A DNA stretch of 37,697 nucleotides. It comes from Porphyromonas macacae DSM 20710 = JCM 13914. GTDB taxonomy: Bacteria > Bacteroidota > Bacteroidia > Bacteroidales > Porphyromonadaceae. A program made the position numbers and the translations under genes. The DNA is taken from NCBI RefSeq assembly GCF_000379945.1, contig NZ_KB904132.1, positions 1 to 37,697 of the forward strand, read 5' to 3'. The stretch's first letter is position 1. The number at the start of each line of letters is the position of its first letter. Shown piece by piece: positions 16,152-24,730 of the stretch. The notes beneath the pieces are model-generated. The model was not told the DNA's origin. It worked only from the letters and a program-made list of their open reading frames with translations, and did not search any database.

Positions 16152-18537
16152 TAATATGAATTATGTAAAACAATCCTGGCGTCGTCTTGGCAAGAAAGGT
16201 GAAAAAACTTTTATTAAAATTCTTTCTCTTGGATTGGGCTTGTCTTTTGGCTTCCTGATGCTTAGCGAGGTGTTGTATTATTACAGTTTTAACAGTTTTT
16301 ATCCCAATGCCGGACGCACATATCTGACTTATGTTTACGGAAGGGGGTCGGGTAACGAACAGGCAGATGAAACCGTCTTTACCAATGGAGCGGTTGCTCC
16401 GGGTTTACAGTCTTCCGTTTCAGGTATTGAAGCTGCTACCCGTTTCAGAGTGGTAACTTATAAAGATGAGTTTATCACGGAGGAGAAAACTAAAATATCG
16501 GCCATGGCGATTTTAGCCGACGAGCAATTTTTTGACGTCCTCGGCAGGCCGATTCTTTCAGGAGAACCCCGGTCTGCATTAAGCCGGTCGCTCTACTGTA
16601 TGATTTCGGACAAAACAGCAAAAGCGTTGGGTGGCAATCCGGTCGGAAAAACCATTATATGGGAAAAGAAACCCGATCAGGTACTGACCATTGCAGGAGT
16701 TTTCAAAGCACTGCCCGAAAACACCACAATGCGTTACGATATTGTTATTTCTCTTGAGTCCGAAAGTTTGTTAATGGGCAATGAACTTCAAAATCGATGG
16801 TTTGGCGGAGGAGATGTTTTCAATACGCTTGTCCGTCTGGCTCCGGGAGTCTCCCCAGCTTCATTGAGAAAGGATCTGGACGACCTGGCACGGAGAAACC
16901 TGCCGATGGAAGAATTGGAGCAGAACGGCGGCAAAATGGAATACAGGCTGAGACCGATACGACGCATTATGGTCGATTTTGAAACGGTTAAGAAGATGAT
17001 TCCGATCATGTCTCTTTTGGCTGTCGGTATTTTAGTTCTTTCGGTAATGAATTTTGTACTTCTCGTCTTTGGGACTATGCTGAATCGTGTAAAAGGGCTT
17101 ATCGTCCATAAATGTTATGGAGCCGGCCAGAAGGATTTGATACGGATGTCTTTTGCCGATTCGTTTTTGTTGTTGATTTTATCTTGTGTACTTGCTGTCG
17201 TTTTTATTCTTCTGGTGCGTCCTCTTTTTGAAAGTTGGGTGGCGCATTCCATCGAGGCGATGTTGAATATTACGGTCATTTTGCCCTTGTTGTTTTTACT
17301 GCTCTTTATTTTAATCGTGATCAGTTTCCTGCCGGCGGTCCTTTACAATCGTTTTTCAGTGACCGATTCCATGCAGAAAATAAAGTTGGGCGGTCGTAAA
17401 TGGAAACTTATACTGCTTTTCGTGCAATTGGTTTGTTCGTCCATGATGCTCACCATGCTTTATGCCGTACAGCACCAATACCGTGTTATGGAGCAAAGCG
17501 ATTTGGGTTATCGAACAGCCGGGAATTATTATATAAAACTTTTTTATAAGGAACCGGCACGGCAAATAGCTTTCAGAGAGCAACTCAGTCAGATACCCGG
17601 TGTGGGCAAGCTATCATTTGCAGCCGTTATTCCGGCGTGGATACAAAGCGGCAATGTAGTCTACGATTCTAAGAACCCGGACAATGAAGTATTTACTTTT
17701 ACGGATTTGGGCTGGATCGATGCCGATTACGCCGATATCATGAAGTTGACTTTCGTGGAAGGCGCACCTTTCAAAGAAGGTAAATCCGCACCGACGGATA
17801 TTATTGTCAGCCGTAAGTTTGCAGACCGCCTACGAAATCTGAATGTAATCGAAGGACCGGTTGTCGGTGCCAATATTACCGTATCAGGGAAGAAGCGAGG
17901 GAATAATATAATGACGATCAGAGGTGTTTATGAAGATATCGTTGTCAACAGTCTTTCCTATCCCGACAATCGTCCGCAGTTGATGAACTATTATGAAAAT
18001 TACGGCAATGTGCTGATCATATCTCTAACCTCAGACACTCAGGAAGTCAGACAATCCATTATCAACCTTTTGGACAAGGAGTTCGGCACCGGTAAAGTGA
18101 GTTTGTACAGTATGGAGGAAGACAAATACGTCGCGCTGGGCAGTGTACGTTCTTTCCGTAATGGAATAGCAGTAGGCGGTGTGATAGCAGTGCTGATTGC
18201 CCTTATCGGTATCGTGGGGTATGTCAGTAATGAGGTTGTTCGCCGGAGAAAAGAACTTGCCATTCGCAAAATAAACGGAGCAGGAACTGTCGATATACTT
18301 CATGTTTTTATTGCCGATATATGCAAGGTTTCCTTACCGGCCATTGCCATAGGAGTGATTTTGGCTTATTGGGTCAGTGAGATGTGGCAAGCCGGATTTG
18401 CCGTTCATGCCGGATTAACCTGGTTTTCAGGTCTCCTGTGTATGATTCTGATCTTACTTCTTGTGCTTTCGGTAGTATCCTTGAGGTGCCTGCAAATAGC
18501 ACGCGAAAATCCTGTGAAATCCATTCAAAGCGAGTAA
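16144..18537 (+). CDS. FtsX/MacB-type ABC permease P5
   Basis: A 797-residue permease paired with P4: RRKELAIRKINGAG in the second core is identical in both, and the tail PVKSIQSE is related. The first-core segment reads VKGLIVHKCYGAGQ and is the most divergent of the six, so contact with the ATPase may be asymmetric. Two starts are possible. The first ATG (16144) overlaps P4 by 8 nt. A second ATG at 16156 gives MNYVKQSWRRLGKKGEKT, which aligns better with the P4 N-terminus and leaves a 4-nt gap. I favour 16156 biologically but give the longer frame. The ATPase gene follows 42 nt downstream. Confidence 0.9.
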   Translation: MNNNMNYVKQSWRRLGKKGEKTFIKILSLGLGLSFGFLMLSEVLYYYSFNSFYPNAGRTYLTYVYGRGSGNEQADETVFTNGAVAPGLQSSVSGIEAATRFRVVTYKDEFITEEKTKISAMAILADEQFFDVLGRPILSGEPRSALSRSLYCMISDKTAKALGGNPVGKTIIWEKKPDQVLTIAGVFKALPENTTMRYDIVISLESESLLMGNELQNRWFGGGDVFNTLVRLAPGVSPASLRKDLDDLARRNLPMEELEQNGGKMEYRLRPIRRIMVDFETVKKMIPIMSLLAVGILVLSVMNFVLLVFGTMLNRVKGLIVHKCYGAGQKDLIRMSFADSFLLLILSCVLAVVFILLVRPLFESWVAHSIEAMLNITVILPLLFLLLFILIVISFLPAVLYNRFSVTDSMQKIKLGGRKWKLILLFVQLVCSSMMLTMLYAVQHQYRVMEQSDLGYRTAGNYYIKLFYKEPARQIAFREQLSQIPGVGKLSFAAVIPAWIQSGNVVYDSKNPDNEVFTFTDLGWIDADYADIMKLTFVEGAPFKEGKSAPTDIIVSRKFADRLRNLNVIEGPVVGANITVSGKKRGNNIMTIRGVYEDIVVNSLSYPDNRPQLMNYYENYGNVLIISLTSDTQEVRQSIINLLDKEFGTGKVSLYSMEEDKYVALGSVRSFRNGIAVGGVIAVLIALIGIVGYVSNEVVRRRKELAIRKINGAGTVDILHVFIADICKVSLPAIAIGVILAYWVSEMWQAGFAVHAGLTWFSGLLCMILILLLVLSVVSLRCLQIARENPVKSIQSE

Positions 18538-18579
18538 TCCGAATTTTAATAGAATATTAATCTTTAATAACTAAAAACA

Positions 18580-19242
18580 ATGATTGAAATTAAAAACTTG
18601 AGCAAGATTTTCCGTACGGAAGAGATTGAAACAGTGGCCCTGGATGGCGTTAGCATGAATGTTAAAGAAGGTGAGTTTATTGCCATTATGGGTCCCTCAG
18701 GCTGTGGGAAGTCCACATTGCTCAATATCCTGGGTCTGCTGGATAACCCGTCTGAAGGATCTTATACATTGGATGGCCAGGAGGTCGGAAACCTGAAAGA
18801 AAAGGATCGTACATCTGTGCGTAAAGGAAAAATCGGTTTTGTTTTTCAGAGTTTTAACCTGATCGATGAAATGACGGTGGAAGAGAATGTGGAACTGCCA
18901 TTGATCTATTTGGGAGTGAAAGCCTCCGAGCGTAAAAGCCGTGTAGAAGAGGCTCTTCGCAGAATGAGCATCAGCCACCGTTCGAGCCATTTCCCGAACC
19001 AGCTTTCGGGTGGTCAGCAGCAGCGCGTGGCCATAGCCCGTGCTGTGGTTGCCAACCCTAAATTGATTCTTGCGGATGAGCCTACGGGTAATCTGGACTC
19101 TAAAAACGGAGCTGAAGTGATGTCGTTGCTGACACAACTGAATAAAGAGGGTTCTACCATCGTGATGGTAACCCATAGCGAACATGATGCCGGCTTTGCA
19201 CATCGTGTAGTAAAACTCTTCGACGGTAAGATAATCGGCTGA
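18580..19242 (+). CDS. ABC transporter ATPase, LolD/MacB-like
   Basis: A 220-residue stand-alone nucleotide-binding subunit with every functional motif: Walker A GPSGCGKST (38-46), Q-loop Q90 in FVFQSFNL, signature LSGGQ (142-146), Walker B LILADE with catalytic E167, D-loop NLDS (171-174) and H-loop H199. The sequence type is that of LolD/MacB ATPases, which drive FtsX-fold permeases that work mechanically on periplasmic or outer-leaflet substrates rather than pumping through the membrane. It follows five permeases and precedes a sixth, and is the only ATPase in the locus. The simplest reading is that one ATPase serves several permease dimers. It is complete, with a normal start. Confidence 0.96.
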   Translation: MIEIKNLSKIFRTEEIETVALDGVSMNVKEGEFIAIMGPSGCGKSTLLNILGLLDNPSEGSYTLDGQEVGNLKEKDRTSVRKGKIGFVFQSFNLIDEMTVEENVELPLIYLGVKASERKSRVEEALRRMSISHRSSHFPNQLSGGQQQRVAIARAVVANPKLILADEPTGNLDSKNGAEVMSLLTQLNKEGSTIVMVTHSEHDAGFAHRVVKLFDGKIIG

Positions 19243-19587
19243 GAAGTCGGTTAAGTGCCGATGGCAGGGAGAAAAGCTTTTATTGTTGATAAGAATAAGA
19301 GATGGGCAAGAAACTCTTATTTGTGATTTGTTTTTTCATACTCGATATCTCCCTGTAAAGTCGTGAAACGGTTACCGGCAAAATTTGCCTGTAACTGTTT
19401 CCGACCATCGGTAAAACTTCCTTCTCGAATAGAATTAAAACTGTATTCATTTTGATGAGAGAATAAGAGTACGGCAGTAATAAGATTCTTCGGAAAGAGA
19501 ATGAAGTATGTATTTTTAAGATTCAAGACCAGAGGAAAGGGATTTACCTTTATTATTAATACAAAACAATGTTACAGTAGATAGTAT
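19243..19587 (+). other. 345-nt gap between the ATPase and P6, with a terminator-like hairpin
   Basis: AATAAGAG (19294-19301) pairs with CTCTTATT (19314-19321), with a T-rich tract ending in TTTTTTC at about 19329-19337, so the long transcript may end here and P6 may be transcribed separately. An 18-codon signal-peptide-like frame starts at 19304 (MGKKLLFVICFF) but stops at once, and a 69-codon minus-strand frame covers 19317-19526. Neither has support as a real gene; one may be a decayed remnant. No good -7 box was found before P6. Confidence 0.4.
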
Positions 19588-21957
19588 ATGCGTACTTATT
19601 TCAAATATCTGAGCCGCAATAAACTTTACACTTTCGTCTCAATCATGGGGTTTGGCGTTTCACTGATGTTCGTAATAATTTTGGGCTTTTATGCCAAGAA
19701 TGAGCTTACGGTGGACAACATACACAAGAAGGCGGATCGTATTTTTATGATGAGAAGTGAAGAACAGTCTGCTCTCAGTAATCCGACTCCTGCCTATATC
19801 CGGGATTTGATTCCGGAAGTGGAAAGTTTTTGCCGTGTTTTATCGTCGAATATTTTGGTTAAGACATTTAATAACGAGGCGGTTTCAATAAAAGAACTTT
19901 TAGCTGACAGTACCTTTTTCAGCCTGTTCGATTTTCCGCTTATTGCAGGAAACAGACATGAAGTGTTGCGCTTGCACAATTCCGTCGTGCTGACCGCTAC
20001 AGCGGCAAAAAAACTGTTCGGAGATGAAAACGCGATCGGCAAAACGATACCCTTGCATGGAGAACATTTTACCGTAACAGGTTTGATGAAACCGATACCG
20101 AATAACAGTCAGTTTCCCAAGGTCGATTGCATTGTCAATTACAACGCCATTACTCTTACTCGGGGTAAGGAGATTTTAGAGAACTGGGGTAATTGCAGTT
20201 TTACGGCATACTTTCTGATGAAGCCGGGTACGAATGTTCATGCCAAAGAAAAGTTTTTGGAGGAAACATTCAAGAAGGATGAGCGCACATGGATTTACAA
20301 GAACGGATTTCAGAAAGAAGTTCATTTCGTTCCTCTTCGCAAGTGTTACTTCGACCCCAAAGTAACGGCCGGCACGTATGATATACAAAAGAATGATCCG
20401 ACAAAAGTGAAAGTTATTACCGGTATCGTTTTCCTGATCTTAATCATAGCCATGCTTAACTATATCAACATGACTGTGGCACAAGCCGGCTTCAGAGGCA
20501 AGGAAGCTGCTATACGCCGTCTGCATGGTAGCAGCCGTTCGGAACTGATACGCCGCTTTCTGAGAGAGTCTTTGGTCATGACTGCCATATCTTTTGCGGT
20601 GGGGCTGCTCTTGGCTTTTCTGATGGAGCCGTTCTTCGAACGCGTATTGGATACACGTTTGGATTTGATTCATCAGTTTACCCCCGCTGTTATTGTCGTT
20701 GCTTTGCTTTTTGTTTTACTGCTGTCGGTGTTGGCCGGCATTCTGCCTGCTGTCATTATCTCCCGGTTCAGACCTATCGAGATCGTCAAGGGCACATTTC
20801 GCTACCGGGTAAAGAGCGTATACTCCAAAGTACTTATCGTATTCCAGTATACGGTATCGGTGGGGCTGCTGATTTGCAGCTTCTTCATGCTCCTTCAGAC
20901 ACGCTTTCTTATGTATACCGATTTGGGGTTTCGCACGCAGGATATCCTTTGGATAAACAATCAGATGGATTCCGTTCCACAGGCGTTGTTACGTACGGAG
21001 TTGATGAAGATACCGGATGTCGACATGGTTACATTCTGTGCCGGTGAACCGTTGAGATATAATAATAATTTATCTTTTTCCAAAAACGGTGAAGCCGTAA
21101 GTTCTTGGGAAATGGCTGTGGATACCTGTTTTTTCAAGTTTTTCGAGATCGAACCGCAACCGCTGACCGCTGAACCGATTGAAGTGATATTCGAGAAGGG
21201 GGCACAAGTCCGGGAAACGAAAATCGTACCGACTTATGGAAACGCCAAAATGATCAATGTCGTACAGCCCGATCCGGTAACGAATATGTATACACAGCAT
21301 GAGCGGAGCGAACTAAGGTATTGGATGGTGGGTAAGATGCCCGATATCAAATTTAAGCCCTTGACCATGGAACAACCGCCTTTGCAGGTTCGTCCCTTAT
21401 ATAGAAACGAGTATCCGTGGGCAACACTGGTGCGTGTTAAAGACAGTGCCGACAAAAATGTGGTAAGGCATCAAATCATGGAAACTTATAAACGTGTCGG
21501 AAATCTGACTATGGCAGATGATCCCATGTGGGCAAAGGATATCATCAAACAGCGGTATACGAATCAGATCAACCTCTCGCAGCTGATAACAGCCTTTGCT
21601 GTGCTTACCATGTTTATAATGATTATGGGTGTTTTTGCCATGAGCCTTTACATGATACGGCAGAAGGAGAAAGAAATAGCTGTTCGCAAGGTGAATGGAG
21701 CAACGGAAAGTATCATCCTGCGGATGCTCAATCTGGAGTCATTGAAACGGTTGGGCATTGCTTTGGTTATAGCTGTGCCTGTTTCATATTGGGCTATGAA
21801 AAGATGGCTGGAAACATTTGTTTACCACATAGATCTTTCGTGGTGGGTGTTTGTTTTGGCTGCATTGATTGTTATTCTACTCTCTCTTTTGAGCACGAGT
21901 GCGCAAAGCTTGAAAGCCGCTCGTGCCAATCCCGTGAAATACCTCAAAAACGAATAA
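19588..21957 (+). CDS. FtsX/MacB-type ABC permease P6
   Basis: A 789-residue permease, the same length as P1 and its closest relative. Shared features include an N-terminus MRTYFKYLSRNKLYTFVS, the segment RPIEIVKGTFRYRVKS where P1 has KPVEVIKGTLRYRIKS, and a second-core segment KEKEIAVRKVNGATES. It ends NPVKYLKNE. The eight-helix plan is intact. Unlike P1-P5 it lies after the ATPase and beyond a 345-nt gap with a hairpin, so it may form a separate unit or have been moved from beside P1. A symmetric stem-loop just downstream closes the export locus. Its likely partner, if heterodimers form, is P1. Confidence 0.92.
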   Translation: MRTYFKYLSRNKLYTFVSIMGFGVSLMFVIILGFYAKNELTVDNIHKKADRIFMMRSEEQSALSNPTPAYIRDLIPEVESFCRVLSSNILVKTFNNEAVSIKELLADSTFFSLFDFPLIAGNRHEVLRLHNSVVLTATAAKKLFGDENAIGKTIPLHGEHFTVTGLMKPIPNNSQFPKVDCIVNYNAITLTRGKEILENWGNCSFTAYFLMKPGTNVHAKEKFLEETFKKDERTWIYKNGFQKEVHFVPLRKCYFDPKVTAGTYDIQKNDPTKVKVITGIVFLILIIAMLNYINMTVAQAGFRGKEAAIRRLHGSSRSELIRRFLRESLVMTAISFAVGLLLAFLMEPFFERVLDTRLDLIHQFTPAVIVVALLFVLLLSVLAGILPAVIISRFRPIEIVKGTFRYRVKSVYSKVLIVFQYTVSVGLLICSFFMLLQTRFLMYTDLGFRTQDILWINNQMDSVPQALLRTELMKIPDVDMVTFCAGEPLRYNNNLSFSKNGEAVSSWEMAVDTCFFKFFEIEPQPLTAEPIEVIFEKGAQVRETKIVPTYGNAKMINVVQPDPVTNMYTQHERSELRYWMVGKMPDIKFKPLTMEQPPLQVRPLYRNEYPWATLVRVKDSADKNVVRHQIMETYKRVGNLTMADDPMWAKDIIKQRYTNQINLSQLITAFAVLTMFIMIMGVFAMSLYMIRQKEKEIAVRKVNGATESIILRMLNLESLKRLGIALVIAVPVSYWAMKRWLETFVYHIDLSWWVFVLAALIVILLSLLSTSAQSLKAARANPVKYLKNE

Positions 21958-21970
21958 TCGTATAGGGAAA

Positions 21971-22016
21971 AAGAAAGCGGCTGTATCTGATTTATTTTGG
22001 ATACAGTCGCTTTCTT
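21971..22016 (+). terminator. Stem-loop closing the export locus
   Basis: AAGAAAGCG-g-CTGTATC (21971-21987) pairs with GATACAG-t-CGCTTTCTT (22000-22016): 16 paired bases with one G/T position and a 12-nt loop. It begins 14 nt after the P6 stop codon. The 3' arm ends in TTTCTT with no longer T run; the 5' flank is A-rich, so it might also act on transcripts from the opposite side. Confidence 0.6.
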
Positions 22017-22044
22017 CATGAGATAGAATAAAGACGATAAAACT

Positions 22045-22205
22045 TCTCTGCCTGATGGTTGAAAATTCTTAGCGCAATGGATTTTCAACGAAGTTAACTT
22101 GGATTTTTATTCTTTGCCTGAAGAATTTTCGGCCATCAGGCAAAGAATTTCGGCTATCTGCAAGGAGTTGTATTAGAACGCCTTACAAATAGCCGAAAAT
22201 TTTAC
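22045..22205. repeat. Cluster of interleaved inverted repeats between P6 and fabD
   Basis: A 26-bp unit at 22045-22070 recurs inverted at 22121-22146 with 23 of 26 positions matching. Inside the second copy, ATTCTTTGCCTGA (22109-22121) pairs perfectly with TCAGGCAAAGAAT (22136-22148) around a 14-nt loop. AATTTCGGCTAT (22146-22157) is mirrored by ATAGCCGAAAATT (22189-22201). No coding frame is present. It lies between convergent genes. It could be a decayed small mobile element or a structured terminator region. Confidence 0.5.
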
Positions 22206-22238
22206 CGAAAAATCTAAAATCGAAAGAAGCGATAAATG

Positions 22239-23120
22239 TTATTGATGGCTTTCGGCTTCAACCTCTTTATCGATCTTTTTTATCAGACCCTGCAAAACGG
22301 AACCGGGACCGAATTCCATGAACTTACCGGCTCCGTCTGCAATCATTTTCTGAACGCTTTCCGTCCAACGTACAGGGGCTGTAAGTTGCATAATCAGGTT
22401 TTGTTTGATTTCTGCAGGATCGGAAACGGCTGCGGCAACTGCATTCTGGTAAATAGGGCAACTCGGTGTATTAAATGCGGTTTCTTCAATGGCCTTGGCC
22501 AACTCTTCCCTTGCCGGCTCCATAAGCGGAGAGTGGAAAGCACCGCCCACTTTGAGCGGAAGAGCACGCTTGGCTCCTGCAGCTTTAAGTTCTTCACAAG
22601 CTTTGTTTACCCCCTCTATCGAACCGGAAATAACGATTTGTCCGGGGCAATTGAAGTTTGCAGCTACTACCACCTCGTCTTTGATTCCATTGATGACTTC
22701 TTTTACTTTCTCATCGGGCAGACCGATGATTGCTGCCATTGTACTTGGCTGTAGCTCACAGGCTTTTTGCATGGCCATCGCACGTTTGGAAACCAAACGA
22801 AGACCATCTTCAAAACTCAATGCTCCGATAGCCACTAAAGCGGAGAATTCACCCAGTGAATGGCCGGCAGCCATATCGCACTTCAGATTGTCCATTGTGG
22901 CAGCTTTAATGACGGAGTGTAGAAAAACCGCAGGTTGTGTAACCTTGGTTTCTTTTAATTGTTCGTCTGTACCGGCGAACATAATATCGGTAATGTTGAA
23001 GCCTAATATTTCATTGGCTTGGTCGAATAATTGCTTTGCTTTGGGGAAATTTTCATACAGTTCCTTTCCCATTCCTACAAATTGTGCTCCTTGACCCGGA
23101 AAAACAAAAGCTGTTTTCAT
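22239..23120 (-). CDS. fabD: Malonyl-CoA:ACP transacylase
   Basis: A 293-residue cytoplasmic enzyme that moves malonyl groups from CoA to acyl carrier protein, supplying the extender unit for fatty acid synthesis. The motifs are complete: FPGQGAQ with Q11 at the oxyanion hole, the nucleophile S88 in GHSLGE (86-91), R113 that holds the malonyl carboxylate, and catalytic H196 in GGAFHSPLM. Length is normal. It is convergent with the export locus and transcribed away from pepD, whose terminator lies 25 nt before its start codon, so it probably has its own promoter in this short gap. It is separate from other fab genes, at least within this window. Confidence 0.97.
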   Translation of the reverse strand: MKTAFVFPGQGAQFVGMGKELYENFPKAKQLFDQANEILGFNITDIMFAGTDEQLKETKVTQPAVFLHSVIKAATMDNLKCDMAAGHSLGEFSALVAIGALSFEDGLRLVSKRAMAMQKACELQPSTMAAIIGLPDEKVKEVINGIKDEVVVAANFNCPGQIVISGSIEGVNKACEELKAAGAKRALPLKVGGAFHSPLMEPAREELAKAIEETAFNTPSCPIYQNAVAAAVSDPAEIKQNLIMQLTAPVRWTESVQKMIADGAGKFMEFGPGSVLQGLIKKIDKEVEAESHQ

Positions 23121-23144
23121 ATTAAAAATAGTTTATAAAATAAT

Positions 23145-23198
23145 AACCCTCCGACCGTAAAACACCTTTGAAAATGAGGTTTATCATGGCGGAGGGTT
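23145..23198 (-). terminator. Terminator downstream of pepD
   Basis: AACCCTCCG (23145-23153) pairs perfectly with CGGAGGGTT (23190-23198), with a second inner pairing of AACACCT with AGGTTT. On the minus strand the stem runs into a T-rich tail (TTATTATTTTAT). It begins 34 nt after the pepD stop codon and lies upstream of fabD. Confidence 0.7.
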
Positions 23199-23231
23199 TG
23201 ACAATTACTGATTTTTCATTTTCAGAAAATA

Positions 23232-24692
23232 TTATTCGATGTGTGTGAGTGCATCTTTCAGCGCATTCCATGTACGCTCGACAGAGGCAATGTGAACTTT
23301 TTCATCGGGAGAGTGCGGACTTCTGATATCCGGCCCCACAGAAATCATGTCCATATCGGGCATGGCTCCCTGAATAATGCCACATTCCAAACCGGCGTGG
23401 ATTACTTTTATTTCGGGCGTTTTGCCATAGCATCTTTCATAGGCCTCTTTCATGTACTTCATGATGGGGGAGTTGATATTCGGCTCCCAACCATTATAGG
23501 GTGCATCGAACTCGACTACCGCTCCGGCCAGATTGAATGTGCTTTCGATCATCGAAGCCAGATACATCTTGCGTGACTCGGACGAGCTGCGTACAAGGAA
23601 TACGGCTTCGAACTTTTTGTCTTTTACCGTAACCCTGGCCATGTTGGACGAAGATTCCACCGTACCGGGGAAACTGGTTAGCATAGAGATTACTCCATTC
23701 GGACAAGCCTCGATGGCATTGATGATACTGTCCTGAATTTCTTCCGGCACAACGTGTGAGGGTACGTGTTCCAAACGCTCGGCTTCGAATTTGATACCGT
23801 CTTCGATATTTTCGTACTCTTTGATAAAAATATCCTGATAGTCCGAAACCAATTCCCACAACATATCGGCCTCATTTTCCGGTATGGTAATGGTGGCGAA
23901 AGCTTCACGCGGGATAGCATTGCGCAGAGAGCCGCCTTCAAACTCCACTAAACGGGCACCGTTGTTTTCCACGGCATCTTTCAGGAAGCGGAACATCAGT
24001 TTATTGGCATTAGCGCGTCCTAAATCTATTTCCATGCCCGAGTGTCCTCCTCTTAACCCTGTGAGGGAAAGTTTTACTCCCACATCACCTTCCGGTGTTT
24101 GTTCTTCTTCCTTGTATTCCAAAGAGGCATTGACATCGATACCACCGGCACAACCTACAAAAAGCTCGCATTCGGACTCGGAATCCAGATTAATCAGAAT
24201 TTCTCCTTTTGAGAAACCCGGTTTGAGCCCATTGGCTCCTACCATACCGACCTCTTCGTCTATGGTAAAAAGAGCTTCGAGCGGTCCGTGCCGGAAATCG
24301 TTGTCCGCCATAACGGCCAAAGCATATGAGGCTCCGATACCGTTGTCTGCTCCCAGTGTGGTTCCGCGCGCAGTCACCCAATCACCCTCTACATATGCGT
24401 CGATGGGATCTTTAGTAAAATCGTGAACAGTTGCCGTATTTTTCTGGGGAACCATATCCAGATGCGACTGTAGTGTTACTACCGGTCTGCTTTCAAATCC
24501 GGGTGTGGCAGGTTTACGAATCAGAATGTTACCGACTTCGTCTTCTAATGTTTCTAAATTCAGGGATTTACCGACCGATTTGATATATTCGGTTACTTCT
24601 TTCATTTGCCCGGTGGGGCGGGGAATTTGTGTCAATTCATAGAAATATCCCCAAACCGGTTGAGGTGCAAGATTCTTAATCTCGGAAGCCAT
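23232..24692 (-). CDS. pepD: Aminoacyl-histidine dipeptidase (Xaa-His dipeptidase, M20 family)
   Basis: A 486-residue di-zinc peptidase that hydrolyses dipeptides such as carnosine-type Xaa-His. Metal and catalytic motifs: SHLDMVP (H77, D79), GADNG with bridging D116, and IDEEVG with E146 (general base) and E147. The C-terminal zinc ligand lies in PDIRSPHSPDEKVH. The long insert with GGHSGMEI belongs to the dimerisation lid. Length and motifs fit the PepD (M20C) group rather than the shorter PepT or ArgE enzymes. It lies 38 nt downstream of the flippase-like gene on the same strand, so the two may be co-transcribed, and a good terminator follows. In a peptide-fermenting Bacteroidales bacterium it fits final steps of peptide catabolism. 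Confidence 0.95.
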   Translation of the reverse strand: MASEIKNLAPQPVWGYFYELTQIPRPTGQMKEVTEYIKSVGKSLNLETLEDEVGNILIRKPATPGFESRPVVTLQSHLDMVPQKNTATVHDFTKDPIDAYVEGDWVTARGTTLGADNGIGASYALAVMADNDFRHGPLEALFTIDEEVGMVGANGLKPGFSKGEILINLDSESECELFVGCAGGIDVNASLEYKEEEQTPEGDVGVKLSLTGLRGGHSGMEIDLGRANANKLMFRFLKDAVENNGARLVEFEGGSLRNAIPREAFATITIPENEADMLWELVSDYQDIFIKEYENIEDGIKFEAERLEHVPSHVVPEEIQDSIINAIEACPNGVISMLTSFPGTVESSSNMARVTVKDKKFEAVFLVRSSSESRKMYLASMIESTFNLAGAVVEFDAPYNGWEPNINSPIMKYMKEAYERCYGKTPEIKVIHAGLECGIIQGAMPDMDMISVGPDIRSPHSPDEKVHIASVERTWNALKDALTHIE

Positions 24693-24730
24693 AGTTATAC
24701 GATTATCAATGTTAATGTTTTCACTGGCTG

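Noticed and set aside
19262-19280. TGGCAGG-containing sequence considered as a second sigma-54 promoter ahead of P6
   Set aside because: The -12 GC is displaced by one base and the -24 half has a mismatch; too weak to report.
19317-19526. 69-codon minus-strand frame between the ATPase and P6
   Set aside because: No family recognised, no promoter seen, and it overlaps the hairpin at 19294-19321; kept only as a possible remnant in the findings.
22489-23094. 201-codon plus-strand frame inside fabD
   Set aside because: Antisense shadow of FabD; low-complexity composition.
23884-24426. 180-codon plus-strand frame inside pepD
   Set aside because: Antisense shadow rich in S, P and R; pepD has complete catalytic motifs on the other strand.
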